A stretch of DNA of 64,000 bases from Rhodospirillales bacterium 24-66-33 (GCA_002281855.1 NCHQ01000029.1:1-64000); one strand, 5' to 3'; counted from the first letter of the stretch, positions 41,031 through 48,672 are shown. Program-made: numbers and translations. Notes: a model not told the origin generated them from the letters alone.

Positions 41031-41235
41031 GCCTTATGGGTTCTTGGTAGAAGATTGCCCGCGCTCGGCGGAGGGACAGCCCGGCGCGGCGGGCTCCACG
41101 GGAGAGCCAGGACTCGCGCGTGTCGTTCCAGCCGCGAGGGCCGGACAGATCGCAAAGCATGTCGCGCGCTCTAACGGTCGCACTCACGGCAGACTTCTCC
41201 TGAAACTCGGAACGCTTGTTCGGAAACCCGGTCAT
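40828..41235 (-). CDS. Phage DNA-binding-like protein
   Basis: About 135 residues starting MTGFPNKRSEFQEKSAVSAT. The middle, RARDMLCDLSGPRGWNDTRE then ARRAGLSLRRARAIFYQEPI, resembles small regulators of alphaproteobacterial phages with a predicted helix-turn-helix. The last 50 residues are low quality, and the overlapping 71-residue frame may take over there. The start is uncertain by a few codons. Confidence 0.55.
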   Translation of the reverse strand: MTGFPNKRSEFQEKSAVSATVRARDMLCDLSGPRGWNDTRESWLSRGARRAGLSLRRARAIFYQEPIRLDADEYLAIERAHQNAHAAVATLQSLASDADLRPGQADAASGEGADGEGRQADREECPAADAAVRSR

Positions 41236-41547
41236 CGATTGCTCCATGTTGATGGACATGAAGACGACCAATCACTGGGTCTCTCTTGGAGACCTCACGA
41301 AGCGCACGGCTGGCAGGCTCAGGGCGATTCGCGAGGCTCAAGTTTCCGCGGGCGACGCTGAGCGCCCCGCATACGAAGAAGGTGCGGCGGCCGGCACGTA
41401 CACACCGACCGCCGCGGGCGAACGGGTCAACCTCGGGGAAGAGGAAGGGACCGTCGCTCGCCAATATCGAATGAAGACCGCGGCATCCCCGCCGCGCACG
41501 GCCGAGACGGCGAAAGGCCCCATGCCCCCGCTTGCCGTCTCGGCCGG
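41236..41547. other. Gap without a convincing gene
   Basis: 312 bases between two minus-strand genes. Frames on both strands exist but read as shadows with no family signal. No hairpin or repeat stood out by eye; it may hold a promoter for the leftward genes. Confidence 0.4.
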
Positions 41548-42114
41548 TCACTTCGCGCCCCCGTCGAGCATGGCCACGACGGCATCGAACTTCGCGCGCC
41601 AGCCCTCATCGTGTTCGTAGAGGTCGCGGGCGCGACGGATGCCGTGGAGGACCGAGGAATGGTCCTTCATCATCGGCTTGCCGATCTGGTGCAGCGAGAG
41701 CTTGTGCCGGGTGGACGCCAGCCAGTAGCAGGCGAAGCGCGCGCGACAGAACGGCTTGTGGCGCGCGGCGCTGTAGAGCTGATAGGCAGTGACGCCGAAG
41801 GCCTCGGCGGCGGCATCGACGATGGTACTCAGGATGTTTCGCGGGATCGGCTGGATCGCGACTGGCGCCGGGACGGGTGGCGGTGCCGGCTTCACGACGC
41901 GCATCACCCGCTGCGCAACGGTCGGGCCGCTGACCACCTGCCGATCACCAGTCTTGAGGTCGACCACGATCTCGTGCGTCTTGGCAGGGCGGTAGCGCGG
42001 AGCCTGGCCGAGTATCCGGCGACGATGCGAGGGCGGACAGATCGCCAGCACGCGCGCGCGGTTGGCGACGAGGTCTTCGTAGTGGCCGCTGGAGGGCTGG
42101 CGGATGAAGGACAT
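41548..42114 (-). CDS. DnaA domain IV-like DNA-binding protein
   Basis: A 188-residue protein. Its C-terminal part has the DnaA domain IV pattern: NILSTIVDAAAEAFGVTAYQ, ARFACYWLASTRHKLSLHQI, and the signature KDHSSVLHGIRRARDL. The AAA+ part of DnaA is absent. The N-terminus is short and basic. It could compete with or recruit host DnaA at DnaA boxes, or act as a regulator. This is inferred from the domain alone. Confidence 0.85.
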   Translation of the reverse strand: MSFIRQPSSGHYEDLVANRARVLAICPPSHRRRILGQAPRYRPAKTHEIVVDLKTGDRQVVSGPTVAQRVMRVVKPAPPPVPAPVAIQPIPRNILSTIVDAAAEAFGVTAYQLYSAARHKPFCRARFACYWLASTRHKLSLHQIGKPMMKDHSSVLHGIRRARDLYEHDEGWRAKFDAVVAMLDGGAK

Positions 42115-42438
42115 CTACACCCTCCCCAGCACAATGGCCTGCAGCAGCCGGGTGCGGTCACCCTCGGTCTGCGGCGGCAGGCTGTCCTTCAGGACGGCGG
42201 CGAGAATGGCGCTCCGGGTTTCCTCATCGCGCAGAGCCTCGAGGAGCAGCTTCTCCCTGGTCTGGAAGAGCTCGAACAGGTTCCGGTGCGAGCAGCCCGC
42301 CGCTCGGGCGACGGCCGGCATGGAGGGCTGGAAACAGCCGGTCTGCATGAAGTCGCGACAGGCCTGGACGATGCGCGCGGCGCTGCGGGCCTTGCGGTCG
42401 TGGCGGCCGTCGCGCTTCGGGGTGGCGGCTTCGGTCAT
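42115..42438 (-). CDS. TetR-like HTH protein
   Basis: A 107-residue protein with a helix-turn-helix, IVQACRDFMQTGCFQPSMPA then VARAAGCSHRNLFELFQTRE, as in TetR N-domains. The C-terminal ligand part is very short. It overlaps its neighbours in the leftward operon. Confidence 0.65.
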   Translation of the reverse strand: MTEAATPKRDGRHDRKARSAARIVQACRDFMQTGCFQPSMPAVARAAGCSHRNLFELFQTREKLLLEALRDEETRSAILAAVLKDSLPPQTEGDRTRLLQAIVLGRV

Positions 42439-42647
42439 CAGGCGCCGCCCTTCCCGTCCGCCGGCATGGTCAGGATCGCCCGCTTGCCGCGATACCGTGC
42501 CACCACGTCGAGCTTGGACGGCTCCCGCCCGGTGATGACGCCGCGCGCGATGAGGCGATTGCGGGCGGTGCGCTCTTTCGTCTCCTCCGACGCTCCGGAT
42601 ATTGGGGCGGCGGGATCGACCAGGGCGCGGCGGGTGATGGCGTTCAT
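42438..42647 (-). CDS. Small phage protein
   Basis: A 69-residue protein with KERTARNRLIARGVITGREP and YRGKRAILTMPAD at the C-terminus. Coupled to the TetR-like gene. No function recognised. Confidence 0.5.
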   Translation of the reverse strand: MNAITRRALVDPAAPISGASEETKERTARNRLIARGVITGREPSKLDVVARYRGKRAILTMPADGKGGA

Positions 42648-42648
42648 G

Positions 42649-42888
42649 TCAGCAAGCCCCCGATACCCAGCGGAACCAAGCGAAGATCGCGATCATGGCG
42701 GCCGGGAGAAGTGCCGCCGCGAGGATGACCGCAAGCACGGACGCGGGAGGCGCGTAGCTCTTGCAGAACTCCTGATCGGGCGGCGCCTCGCGCGGATCGA
42801 AAACCGCCTTCCCGACGACAGTTTCGCCGTAGATGTGCGTCGCAGGCGGTGCGCCCAGCCAGCCGGTGCGGCGGATGTCGCGGTCCAT
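42649..42888 (-). CDS. Small membrane protein
   Basis: A 79-residue protein starting MDRDIRRTGWLGAPPATHIY. It has one membrane segment near the C-terminus (VLAVILAAALLPAAMIAIFA). Its start overlaps the stop of the secreted protein gene upstream. Confidence 0.55.
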   Translation of the reverse strand: MDRDIRRTGWLGAPPATHIYGETVVGKAVFDPREAPPDQEFCKSYAPPASVLAVILAAALLPAAMIAIFAWFRWVSGAC

Positions 42889-43286
42889 CAGGCGACCCCT
42901 GCAGCGATGAACCAACGCTCGCCGTTGAACGTCGCCGTGCCCTGCATGGCGCCAAGAAGCGCGGTCAGTTCGTCCAGAGGCGTCTCGAATGCCGGGAGGT
43001 CGCCATGGATGCGGTAGCGCGGCTCCGTGCCGCCGCCGGCGAGCGCGACGGGCTGGTCGCTCGCTTCGATGGCCGAGATGAAGGACTCGAAATCGATCCC
43101 GCGCCTGAAGTCCACACCGAAGCGGTCAATCAGCAGCCTAGCCACCCTCAGGGCCGGATTGTCGTCACTAACAATTCTGTCGTTGAGCGCGACGCATCCC
43201 AGCGCGCTGGCGCTCAACGCCGGCGCCGCGATCCCAGCAAGCGGAAGCGCAGCGGCACCAGCGAGGAACAGACGCCGGGGGATCAC
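42888..43286 (-). CDS. Secreted phage protein, unknown
   Basis: A 132-residue protein with a clear signal peptide (MIPRRLFLAGAAALPLAGIA; twin-arginine-like RR near the start). The mature part contains LLIDRFGVDFRRGIDFESFI and RYRIHGDLPAFETPLDELTA. It is in the early leftward operon next to the Cro-like gene. Periplasmic location is predicted; function unknown. Confidence 0.55.
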   Translation of the reverse strand: MIPRRLFLAGAAALPLAGIAAPALSASALGCVALNDRIVSDDNPALRVARLLIDRFGVDFRRGIDFESFISAIEASDQPVALAGGGTEPRYRIHGDLPAFETPLDELTALLGAMQGTATFNGERWFIAAGVA

Positions 43287-43540
43287 GCGGCAGCCTTTCG
43301 GCGGTATGTCCGCTTGCCCGCTCGCTTTGCTGGGGCCGGGGCGGGCCGGCGCTTCTCCAGAAAGTTGGGCGGGACTTCAACGCCGCGCTCGGTTGCCAGC
43401 CGTTGAACCTTCGCCCGCTCCTGCCAGGACACGCCACGGCGGCGCCATTGCCTGATCTGCAATTCGGTGTAACCGAAGGCGATAAGCGCGTCGGTGCCGA
43501 TGCTTGCCAGCACGTCGCGGTCGAGGGGAGCGTTTGCCAT
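43283..43540 (-). CDS. Cro-like / antirepressor-like DNA-binding protein
   Basis: An 85-residue protein encoded divergently from the CI-like repressor. TDALIAFGYTELQIRQWRRR reads as a helix-turn-helix, followed by VSWQERAKVQRLATERGVEV and a basic tail (AKRAGKRTYRRKAAA). Position, size and charge fit Cro. The intervening region holds two palindromic operators shared with the early right promoter. Confidence 0.75.
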   Translation of the reverse strand: MANAPLDRDVLASIGTDALIAFGYTELQIRQWRRRGVSWQERAKVQRLATERGVEVPPNFLEKRRPAPAPAKRAGKRTYRRKAAA

Positions 43541-43552
43541 AGGCCGAACTAT

Positions 43553-43569
43553 GGAGACATCTTGTCACC
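43553..43569. promoter_or_regulatory. Operator site 1 (CI/Cro switch)
   Basis: Reads ggagacatcttgtcacc, an imperfect palindrome of GTGACA-tct-TGTCAC. It lies between the Cro-like and CI-like genes, close to the Cro-like start. Confidence 0.6.
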
Positions 43570-43590
43570 TTTTCAAGTGCGGAAATACAC

Positions 43591-43609
43591 GATGTCACAA
43601 GGTGACATC
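43591..43609. promoter_or_regulatory. Operator site 2 (CI/Cro switch)
   Basis: Reads gatgtcacaaggtgacatc: perfect eight-base arms with a three-base centre. It contains the half-site gtgaca on both strands, the same half-site as the other operators. Confidence 0.65.
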
Positions 43610-43651
43610 TCACAGCCTTACAGGACCGGCGCTTAAGGCGACAATATGTAG

Positions 43652-43960
43652 ATGGCGACAGCGAAACGGCCGACGAAAAAACCCAAAGCTCCGCCCGATC
43701 CAGCGGCGACGGCGTACTACGTCGCCTTTCGCGATCGGCTGGTGGCTGCTAGGGAGGCCGCTGGGCTAAGCGCGGCCAGCCTTGCGGAGCTGCTGGACAT
43801 TCCAGCGTCGAACATGAAGCAGATCGAAGGTAAAAGGCTGACACGTTTCCCCCTGCACAAGCTGGAAAGGTTATCGCTGGCGTTGCGACTGCCCATCGAG
43901 TTTTTGGTCACAGGCAAGATCTCTCGCCGCAACCGTGCCGATACTAGGGAAGCGGCGTAA
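43652..43960 (+). CDS. CI-like XRE repressor, short form
   Basis: A 102-residue protein with a helix-turn-helix near the middle: AAREAAGLSAASLAELLDIP then SNMKQIEGKRLTRFPLHKLE. No C-terminal peptidase (LexA-like) domain is present. Induction by RecA-stimulated self-cleavage therefore cannot occur in the usual way; anti-repressor control or another route would be needed. It is divergent from the Cro-like gene and probably binds the shared operators. Confidence 0.78.
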   Translation: MATAKRPTKKPKAPPDPAATAYYVAFRDRLVAAREAAGLSAASLAELLDIPASNMKQIEGKRLTRFPLHKLERLSLALRLPIEFLVTGKISRRNRADTREAA

Positions 43961-44011
43961 ACATTCTACAAAGGCCAAGTGGTTTTGCTGCGTCTTCAGT
44001 CCGCTTGACGT

Positions 44012-44506
44012 TCAGGGCGTGACTTCGGTGGCGTCGCCGCAATAGACGCACTTCCCAACATTGCTGGCCCTTGGCTTTCGGCAACCCGGGCAATACCCCA
44101 TCGTCGGCGGCTGAAGGATGCCTGTTGTTGAAGATGCCCGCGCCGCGCTGTCTGGCTGGTCGGCCCCGCAATATCGACACTTCAACGCTTCCGCCTGGAT
44201 CATCTCCGCACACAGCGGGCACTTCTTTGGTGCCGCCGGTGGGGCCGGCTTGACCGAGCCACAATGCGGGCAGGCGTAGGCGTCGACCCGGCGTGGCCGG
44301 TTGCAGGAATGGCAGAGGATGAAGTCGCGGCCATTTGCGCGAGCCCGCTGCTCGATCCGCGGCACAGCAATAACCGCCAGTAGGCCGACCAGCGGCGAGA
44401 GGAACAGAGCGAGAAAGAAAAAGCCCGCCCCGCTCCGTCCTTTCTGACCAGCAAGCCAGCCAACGAGCGCACAAAGCGGCAACCAAAGCGTCACAATCCA
44501 GATCAT
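44012..44506 (-). CDS. Membrane protein with multiple zinc ribbons
   Basis: A 164-residue protein with two N-terminal membrane segments (VTLWLPLCALVGWLAGQKG; GFFFLALFLSPLVGLLAVIA). Three Cys-pair zinc ribbons follow: CHSCNRPRRVDAYACPHCG, CPLCAEMIQAEALKCRYCG and CPGCRKPRASNVGKCVYCG. It is on the opposite strand to, and converges with, the CI-like gene. This is a place for genes expressed from the prophage, such as exclusion functions, but no role is shown. Confidence 0.7.
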   Translation of the reverse strand: MIWIVTLWLPLCALVGWLAGQKGRSGAGFFFLALFLSPLVGLLAVIAVPRIEQRARANGRDFILCHSCNRPRRVDAYACPHCGSVKPAPPAAPKKCPLCAEMIQAEALKCRYCGADQPDSAARASSTTGILQPPTMGYCPGCRKPRASNVGKCVYCGDATEVTP

Positions 44507-44665
44507 TGCAGAACGTCCGCCATCCGCACCCGGCGCCTTCTGCGCGAGCGTATTGGATCATCTGCACCAGATGCGAGCGTCATTGTAAATCGCTGATCTG
44601 CCACAGTTTTTTGCGGCACCGATTCGCTCATTCCGAGGGATGAGCGAGCGTGATCTACGGCCAAA

Positions 44666-44671
44666 TGTCAC
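44666..44671. promoter_or_regulatory. Operator half-site
   Basis: Reads tgtcac, one arm of the GTGACA-type operator, 30 bases upstream of site 3. The second arm is not recognisable. Confidence 0.35.
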
Positions 44672-44700
44672 CGCAGATCGGCTGCGTTTTGTTCACTGCG

Positions 44701-44715
44701 GTGACATCTTGTAAC
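44701..44715. promoter_or_regulatory. Operator site 3
   Basis: Reads gtgacatcttgtaac: GTGACA-tct-TGTAAC, one mismatch from the perfect palindrome. Confidence 0.6.
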
Positions 44716-44740
44716 TTTTCCATTGACCGCAGAAAATATT

Positions 44741-44757
44741 GGATACATCTTGTCACC
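44741..44757. promoter_or_regulatory. Operator site 4
   Basis: Reads ggatacatcttgtcacc, sharing catcttgtcacc with site 1. Spacing from site 3 is about 40 bases, so two dimers could bind the same promoter region. Confidence 0.6.
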
Positions 44758-44854
44758 GTTCGGCACCCTCGCCGACACGGGCCGGGCCGCACCCGGAGAG
44801 CGCGAGACAGCGGACCGGCGCCCCCAACGCCGGTCCATCGCTCCGGGAGGCAAC

Positions 44855-45403
44855 ATGTCCGACATCATCAAGGGCGCGACCGTCATTCACCACGGCGCCG
44901 TCAGCTACGGTCGCGGGAAGGTCGTCGGCCTAGTCGACAGCGATGTGGCCCCGATGGCCTCGGTCCAGTTCGACGCCGATGCTGGGCGTGGTCCGCGCAC
45001 GGTTCGTGTGGCGCACCTGTCGGTGGAGCGGACGCTGCCGATGGCGGTCCGGCTGCCGGCCACACCGAAGCTGCGGGTGGTGTACTCGGCGACCCGGGCC
45101 AACCCGGTCGTCTATCCGTCGGGCTTCTCGACGCGCGGCGCTCCGATGGCAGATGCCGAAGCCGTCGAGCGCATGCGCGACCCACACTTCCGCATCGGCT
45201 GGCTGGAATTCGAACTCGAGATGGCGGCCAACGAGCTGCGTCGTGCGGCAGAGCATGTGAAGGGCGACTTCCGGCGCCGCGCGATCGTGGATCGCTGCGA
45301 GGCCATCGAGCGGACCCTGCGGCTTTGCAGGGCGGCGCTGGAGCCGGCGGCCGAGGCTTCCGAGAAGGTGCTGTCAGTTGCGGCGGCGACGGTGTCGGCA
45401 TGA
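44855..45403 (+). CDS. First gene of the early right operon, unknown
   Basis: A 182-residue protein, start MSDIIKGATVIHHGAVSYGR after gggagg; a longer frame upstream would run through the operators. The N-terminal half is beta-like; the C-terminal half is helical (IGWLEFELEMAANELRRAAE, IVDRCEAIERTLRLCRAALE). As the first gene behind the operators it is probably made early. No family recognised. Confidence 0.55.
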   Translation: MSDIIKGATVIHHGAVSYGRGKVVGLVDSDVAPMASVQFDADAGRGPRTVRVAHLSVERTLPMAVRLPATPKLRVVYSATRANPVVYPSGFSTRGAPMADAEAVERMRDPHFRIGWLEFELEMAANELRRAAEHVKGDFRRRAIVDRCEAIERTLRLCRAALEPAAEASEKVLSVAAATVSA

Positions 45404-45696
45404 CGACCGCCCCCGACCCCAAGATCCTCGCCGAAGCAATCGCGCTCGCCGAGGAAGGCCTGAAGATATTCCGCCCGTACATCGCCGACCCGGATATCAA
45501 GCGGGAGGTCGAGTTCAACGAGGCGTTTGTCGCTGCGGCGAAGGCGTATCAGCCGATGCGGGAGGCGCTGAAGGCTGCCGCCAACGAGCTTGGCAGCGCG
45601 GCCGACGGTGTCGCCAACCTTCACCGATTGCTGTCCTACGGGCTCCGTGATGCTGAACGCCGCGCCCGCGCCGCCCTCTCCAAAGCAGGAGTGTGA
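45400..45696 (+). CDS. Small early protein
   Basis: A 98-residue helical protein (ILAEAIALAEEGLKIFRPYI; FVAAAKAYQPMREALKAAAN). The ATG overlaps the previous stop. Function unknown. Confidence 0.5.
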   Translation: MTTAPDPKILAEAIALAEEGLKIFRPYIADPDIKREVEFNEAFVAAAKAYQPMREALKAAANELGSAADGVANLHRLLSYGLRDAERRARAALSKAGV

Positions 45697-45699
45697 GAT

Positions 45700-45966
45700 A
45701 TGCCCGACATTTACACGCCCGACCCGAACCGCATTCTCCGCCGCACCAGCGTCGGCGACATCCAAGCTTGGGGCGCACCCTTGGCCGATGTGTCGGTGTC
45801 CCTTGGTATCTACGCAGGCGTGCAACACGCCGACACGCAGGTGGCCTACTTCAGCCAAAACCTGAACATGACTTCGGCCGATGCGCGGAGGTTGGGCAAG
45901 TCGCTCATCGAAGCCGCCGACCACGCCGACAAGGTCTGCACTGACGCAGCAGCGAGGGCTGCGTGA
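45700..45966 (+). CDS. Small early protein
   Basis: An 88-residue protein (MPDIYTPDPNRILRRTSVGD). The middle contains YAGVQHADTQVAYFSQNLNM; helical C-terminus. Function unknown. Confidence 0.5.
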   Translation: MPDIYTPDPNRILRRTSVGDIQAWGAPLADVSVSLGIYAGVQHADTQVAYFSQNLNMTSADARRLGKSLIEAADHADKVCTDAAARAA

Positions 45967-46343
45967 TGCCCGCCACAACCCACAAGGTCGACGCCACCAT
46001 CAGCTGCGGCGATCCCGACATCGGCGCTGAGGTCGATCTGCGCATCACCTTCAAGTACCAGGCCGGCGCCCCTGAGCAGGGGCCGACGTACGCCAGCGGA
46101 GGACAGCCCGCCGATCCCGACGAGATCGAATTCGTCTCGTGCGTCCAGATCGTCAACGGCAAGGAGAGCCCGACCTACGGCGCGTTCCGTGACCTTGAGC
46201 AGCAGTCGCTCGACGCCATCGCCGAGGCATGGCTGCAGGGCGACGAAGGCCAGGCGCAGGCCACCGAGCAGGCCATGGACGATTGGGCCGCCCGCGCGGA
46301 CGAGGCTGAAGAGGCGCGCGCCGAGTCGCGGCGGGCCTACTGA
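45966..46343 (+). CDS. Early protein, copy 1 of a duplicated family
   Basis: A 125-residue acidic protein. It is a clear paralogue of the gene at 47721-48080: both share a beta-like first half with GDPDIGAEVDLRITFKYQAG / GDPDLGAEADLRITYTFLPG, then GPTYASGG, DEIEFVSCVQ and LEQ.SLDAIAEAWL. Start ATG 45966; the GTG three bases before it is an alternative. Unknown function; the duplication implies a shared use in the early operon. Confidence 0.6.
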   Translation: MPATTHKVDATISCGDPDIGAEVDLRITFKYQAGAPEQGPTYASGGQPADPDEIEFVSCVQIVNGKESPTYGAFRDLEQQSLDAIAEAWLQGDEGQAQATEQAMDDWAARADEAEEARAESRRAY

Positions 46344-46444
46344 TGATCTGGGACGCCCTTTGGGAGGTCGTCTCTATCGCCCTCTACATGATCGTCCTGC
46401 CGCTCGGCCTGCAGGGCTTCTTCTCAATGCTGATCGGAGAGTGA
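46343..46444 (+). CDS. Tiny membrane protein
   Basis: A 33-residue frame, MIWDALWEVVSIALYMIVLP then a short end, with one membrane segment. Overlapping start and stop with its neighbours (TGATG), consistent with the coupled operon. Confidence 0.5.
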   Translation: MIWDALWEVVSIALYMIVLPLGLQGFFSMLIGE

Positions 46445-46447
46445 GCG

Positions 46448-46618
46448 ATGGCACTGGATGCTGAAAAGGCGAGCCAGATGCTCGACCGGCTGGAGCAGGC
46501 AACCGTCGAATACGAGCGCGCAACGGTTGCGCGCGTTGCCGATGCCCGGCGCGAGAAGGCGGAGGCCAGGCAGGCGTTGCTCGAGGCGCTGGTCGGGAAG
46601 CAGGGAGCGTCGTCATGA
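46448..46618 (+). CDS. Tiny coiled-coil protein
   Basis: A 56-residue frame, MALDAEKASQMLDRLEQATV, with heptad-like spacing through VEYERATVARVADARREKAE. Its stop overlaps the next ATG. Function unknown. Confidence 0.5.
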   Translation: MALDAEKASQMLDRLEQATVEYERATVARVADARREKAEARQALLEALVGKQGASS

Positions 46619-46902
46619 CCTCCGCCCGCTCCGCGCTCTACCTCAGCCTGGCAATGGCGCTGGCCGGCGTGATCCTCATCACGACGTTCGCCCCGCGCGC
46701 CGGTCGCGCTGCACAGGAAGGGCTCGACGAGCCCACCGAAGAGAGACGGACCCACATCGTCGTGGTCTGCCCGCCGGGTGAACCGTGTCGCCCGCGCGGC
46801 GTGCCGGTCAGCAAGATCGCCTGCGACATGGACCTCCGCGGCGTTGCGATTGTCGTCGCGAGCGGGACGCGGACCAAGTGCGAGAGGGTGACCAAGCCAT
46901 GA
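46615..46902 (+). CDS. Small secreted early protein
   Basis: A 95-residue protein with a signal-like N-terminus (SALYLSLAMALAGVILITTF). The remainder has two Cys pairs (CPPGEPC and later CD...KC) that could form disulfides in the periplasm. Unknown function. Confidence 0.55.
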   Translation: MTSARSALYLSLAMALAGVILITTFAPRAGRAAQEGLDEPTEERRTHIVVVCPPGEPCRPRGVPVSKIACDMDLRGVAIVVASGTRTKCERVTKP

Positions 46903-47102
46903 CGCCGGACCGCGACCTCATCGCCGAGACGCAGACCCTCTTCCTCGCGCGTCTCAACGCCAGCCACCCGGTCGCCGCCGAGGCGCTTCGCCCGGACATC
47001 CGCAGGCTTTGCAGGTCGAAGAATGCGGCGATCGCATGTGAGGCAGGGCGGATGTTCGGGGCGCTGGAGCGGCGGCGGCTTGGTTGCGGAGATTCGGCAT
47101 GA
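46899..47102 (+). CDS. Small early protein
   Basis: A 67-residue helical protein (LIAETQTLFLARLNASHPVA; MFGALERRRLGCGDSA at the end). Overlaps both neighbours. Function unknown. Confidence 0.5.
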   Translation: MTPDRDLIAETQTLFLARLNASHPVAAEALRPDIRRLCRSKNAAIACEAGRMFGALERRRLGCGDSA

Positions 47103-47329
47103 GCAAGCCCATGCAGCCCGTCTATCGTTTGCTCGGCGCGAAGGTCGAAATGATGCGCAACACGCTCGGCTGGACACAGGAAGAGCTTGCGGTCCGCATC
47201 GGTCTGTCCCGAGCCAGCATCGCCAACCTCGAAACCGGCCGCCAGCGCCTGATGATGCACGACGTCGAGAAGATCGCCCTCGCGTTCGGCACGACGCCTA
47301 AGCACCTGATGAAGGGGATATGGACATGA
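47099..47329 (+). CDS. XRE-family regulator
   Basis: A 76-residue protein that is almost entirely an HTH_3 domain: MRNTLGWTQEELAVRIGLSR then ASIANLETGRQRLMMHDVEK. Probably a second regulator of early genes, made from within the operon it may control. Confidence 0.82.
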   Translation: MSKPMQPVYRLLGAKVEMMRNTLGWTQEELAVRIGLSRASIANLETGRQRLMMHDVEKIALAFGTTPKHLMKGIWT

Positions 47330-47724
47330 GCGCTCCCGATCTAACGGCCGCGCGCAAGATCGTCGACGAGCACCGCAAGGGCCGCGTGCTGGTCTCCTGC
47401 GAAGTCGCCTATCGCGTCGTCGAATCGCTCGTCGCCACGCAGGCCGCGCTTAAAGCGCAGGTCGAGTGCACGGCCAGGCTCGCCAAGAAGCTCGGTTTCA
47501 CCGACGCCGATATTCGGGACTTCACATCGCAGGCGCGCTTGGCGCTTGGCGAGGTCCCGGCGATCCACGAGGCGCCCCGCGACCTCTCCGTCCCGCTCCG
47601 CGTTCGTGGCGTCGGCCGCGTCGCAGATGAGCCCCGCGCCCTGTTGCTGGCGCTGAACGAGCGCCCGACCGACGACGAAATCCGGGCGCTACACGACCAC
47701 CTGTCCGAAGTGGTGATTGCATGA
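47326..47724 (+). CDS. Early protein, unknown
   Basis: A 132-residue protein. The first half is helical with VLVSCEVAYRVVESLVATQA; the second has ERPTDDEIRALHDHLSEVVI. No motif. Confidence 0.5.
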   Translation: MSAPDLTAARKIVDEHRKGRVLVSCEVAYRVVESLVATQAALKAQVECTARLAKKLGFTDADIRDFTSQARLALGEVPAIHEAPRDLSVPLRVRGVGRVADEPRALLLALNERPTDDEIRALHDHLSEVVIA

Positions 47725-48080
47725 GCCGGCACACGATCGACACCTGCCTCGGCATGGGCGACCCGGACCTCGGGGCCGAGGCTGATCTGCGGATCACCTA
47801 CACGTTCCTGCCGGGCTCACCCGCAACCGGTCCGACATATGCCAGCGGCGGCGAGCAAGCGAGCCCCGACGAGATCGAATTCGTGTCGTGCGTCCAGCTG
47901 ATCGACGGCAAGGAACACCCGACGTCCGGCGTGTTCGGACACCTTGAGCAGTCGAGCCTCGATGCCATCGCGGAGGCGTGGCTGCTGGGCGATGAGGGCC
48001 ATGCGCAGGCGGTCGAAAACGCACTGGACGACCTGGCTGGTGAACGCGAGCAGGCGGCCGAAATGAGGGCTGACCGATGA
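47721..48080 (+). CDS. Early protein, copy 2 of a duplicated family
   Basis: A 119-residue protein paralogous to the product at 45966-46343 over most of its length. The two copies share GPTYASGG and EIEFVSCVQ. Both copies lie in the same operon separated by five to six small genes, suggesting an old tandem duplication with later insertions. Confidence 0.6.
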   Translation: MSRHTIDTCLGMGDPDLGAEADLRITYTFLPGSPATGPTYASGGEQASPDEIEFVSCVQLIDGKEHPTSGVFGHLEQSSLDAIAEAWLLGDEGHAQAVENALDDLAGEREQAAEMRADR

Positions 48081-48280
48081 CCTTCGCCGAGTTCCACAAC
48101 GCGCTGCGCATCCTGACAAGCATCGACCGCCACGAACTCGAAGCGGCCGGCGTCATCAAGGCCGGCGATCACAATGCCTGGGGCACGTTCACGCGCGATC
48201 CGTTCCGCTGGTTCATCCGGGCGGATGACGCGAGCGCCGCCAAGCTGTGGGGCATCATCGAGCGGAGGCAGCGGCGATGA
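48077..48280 (+). CDS. Small early protein
   Basis: A 67-residue protein (MTFAEFHNALRILTSIDRHE), Trp-rich C-terminus (TRDPFRWFIRADDASAAKLW). Function unknown. Confidence 0.5.
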   Translation: MTFAEFHNALRILTSIDRHELEAAGVIKAGDHNAWGTFTRDPFRWFIRADDASAAKLWGIIERRQRR

Positions 48281-48672
48281 CCCATCAATTCCGAGAGGAC
48301 GGCAGCCACTACAACGGCGGCGCGGTGTTCTTCGGCTACGGCTATCGCGCCATCGGCGAGCCGCGCCTGAAGATGATCCGGCGCTGGTATCGTCAGGGCG
48401 ACAAACGCGGCAAGACGGAGGATCGCTTCTTCGTCGATGGCGTCGAGGTCGAGAACTACACGGCCGCGATCAACGCGCTGAGCATTCCCGTCGCCTTCAC
48501 ACCCGAGGAGGTCGCCGCCCTTCACATGATCGCTGACGAGTCGTCGGACCTGCGGAGCGTCATCAAGTTCGAGATCCGGCAATCGCTCCGCGACAAGGGC
48601 GCGATCGAGTATGGGCCGCCCGGAAGTTTCCGACGCACGGACATCGGCCGCGCCGCGCTGGTGACGCCATGA
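48277..48672 (+). CDS. Early protein, unknown
   Basis: A 131-residue protein starting MTHQFREDGSHYNGGAVFFG. The central region reads YRQGDKRGKTEDRFFVDGVE; the C-terminal region has EVAALHMIADESSDLRSVIK. No family recognised. Confidence 0.5.
   Translation: MTHQFREDGSHYNGGAVFFGYGYRAIGEPRLKMIRRWYRQGDKRGKTEDRFFVDGVEVENYTAAINALSIPVAFTPEEVAALHMIADESSDLRSVIKFEIRQSLRDKGAIEYGPPGSFRRTDIGRAALVTP

Larger units (their letters stand above)
44507..44854. promoter_or_regulatory. Early right control region
   Basis: 348 bases with no convincing gene, upstream of the long plus-strand operon. It holds three operator-like sites (listed separately) and ends with gggagg before the first start codon. A promoter for the operon is expected here; no confident -35/-10 pair was picked out by eye. 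Confidence 0.5.
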
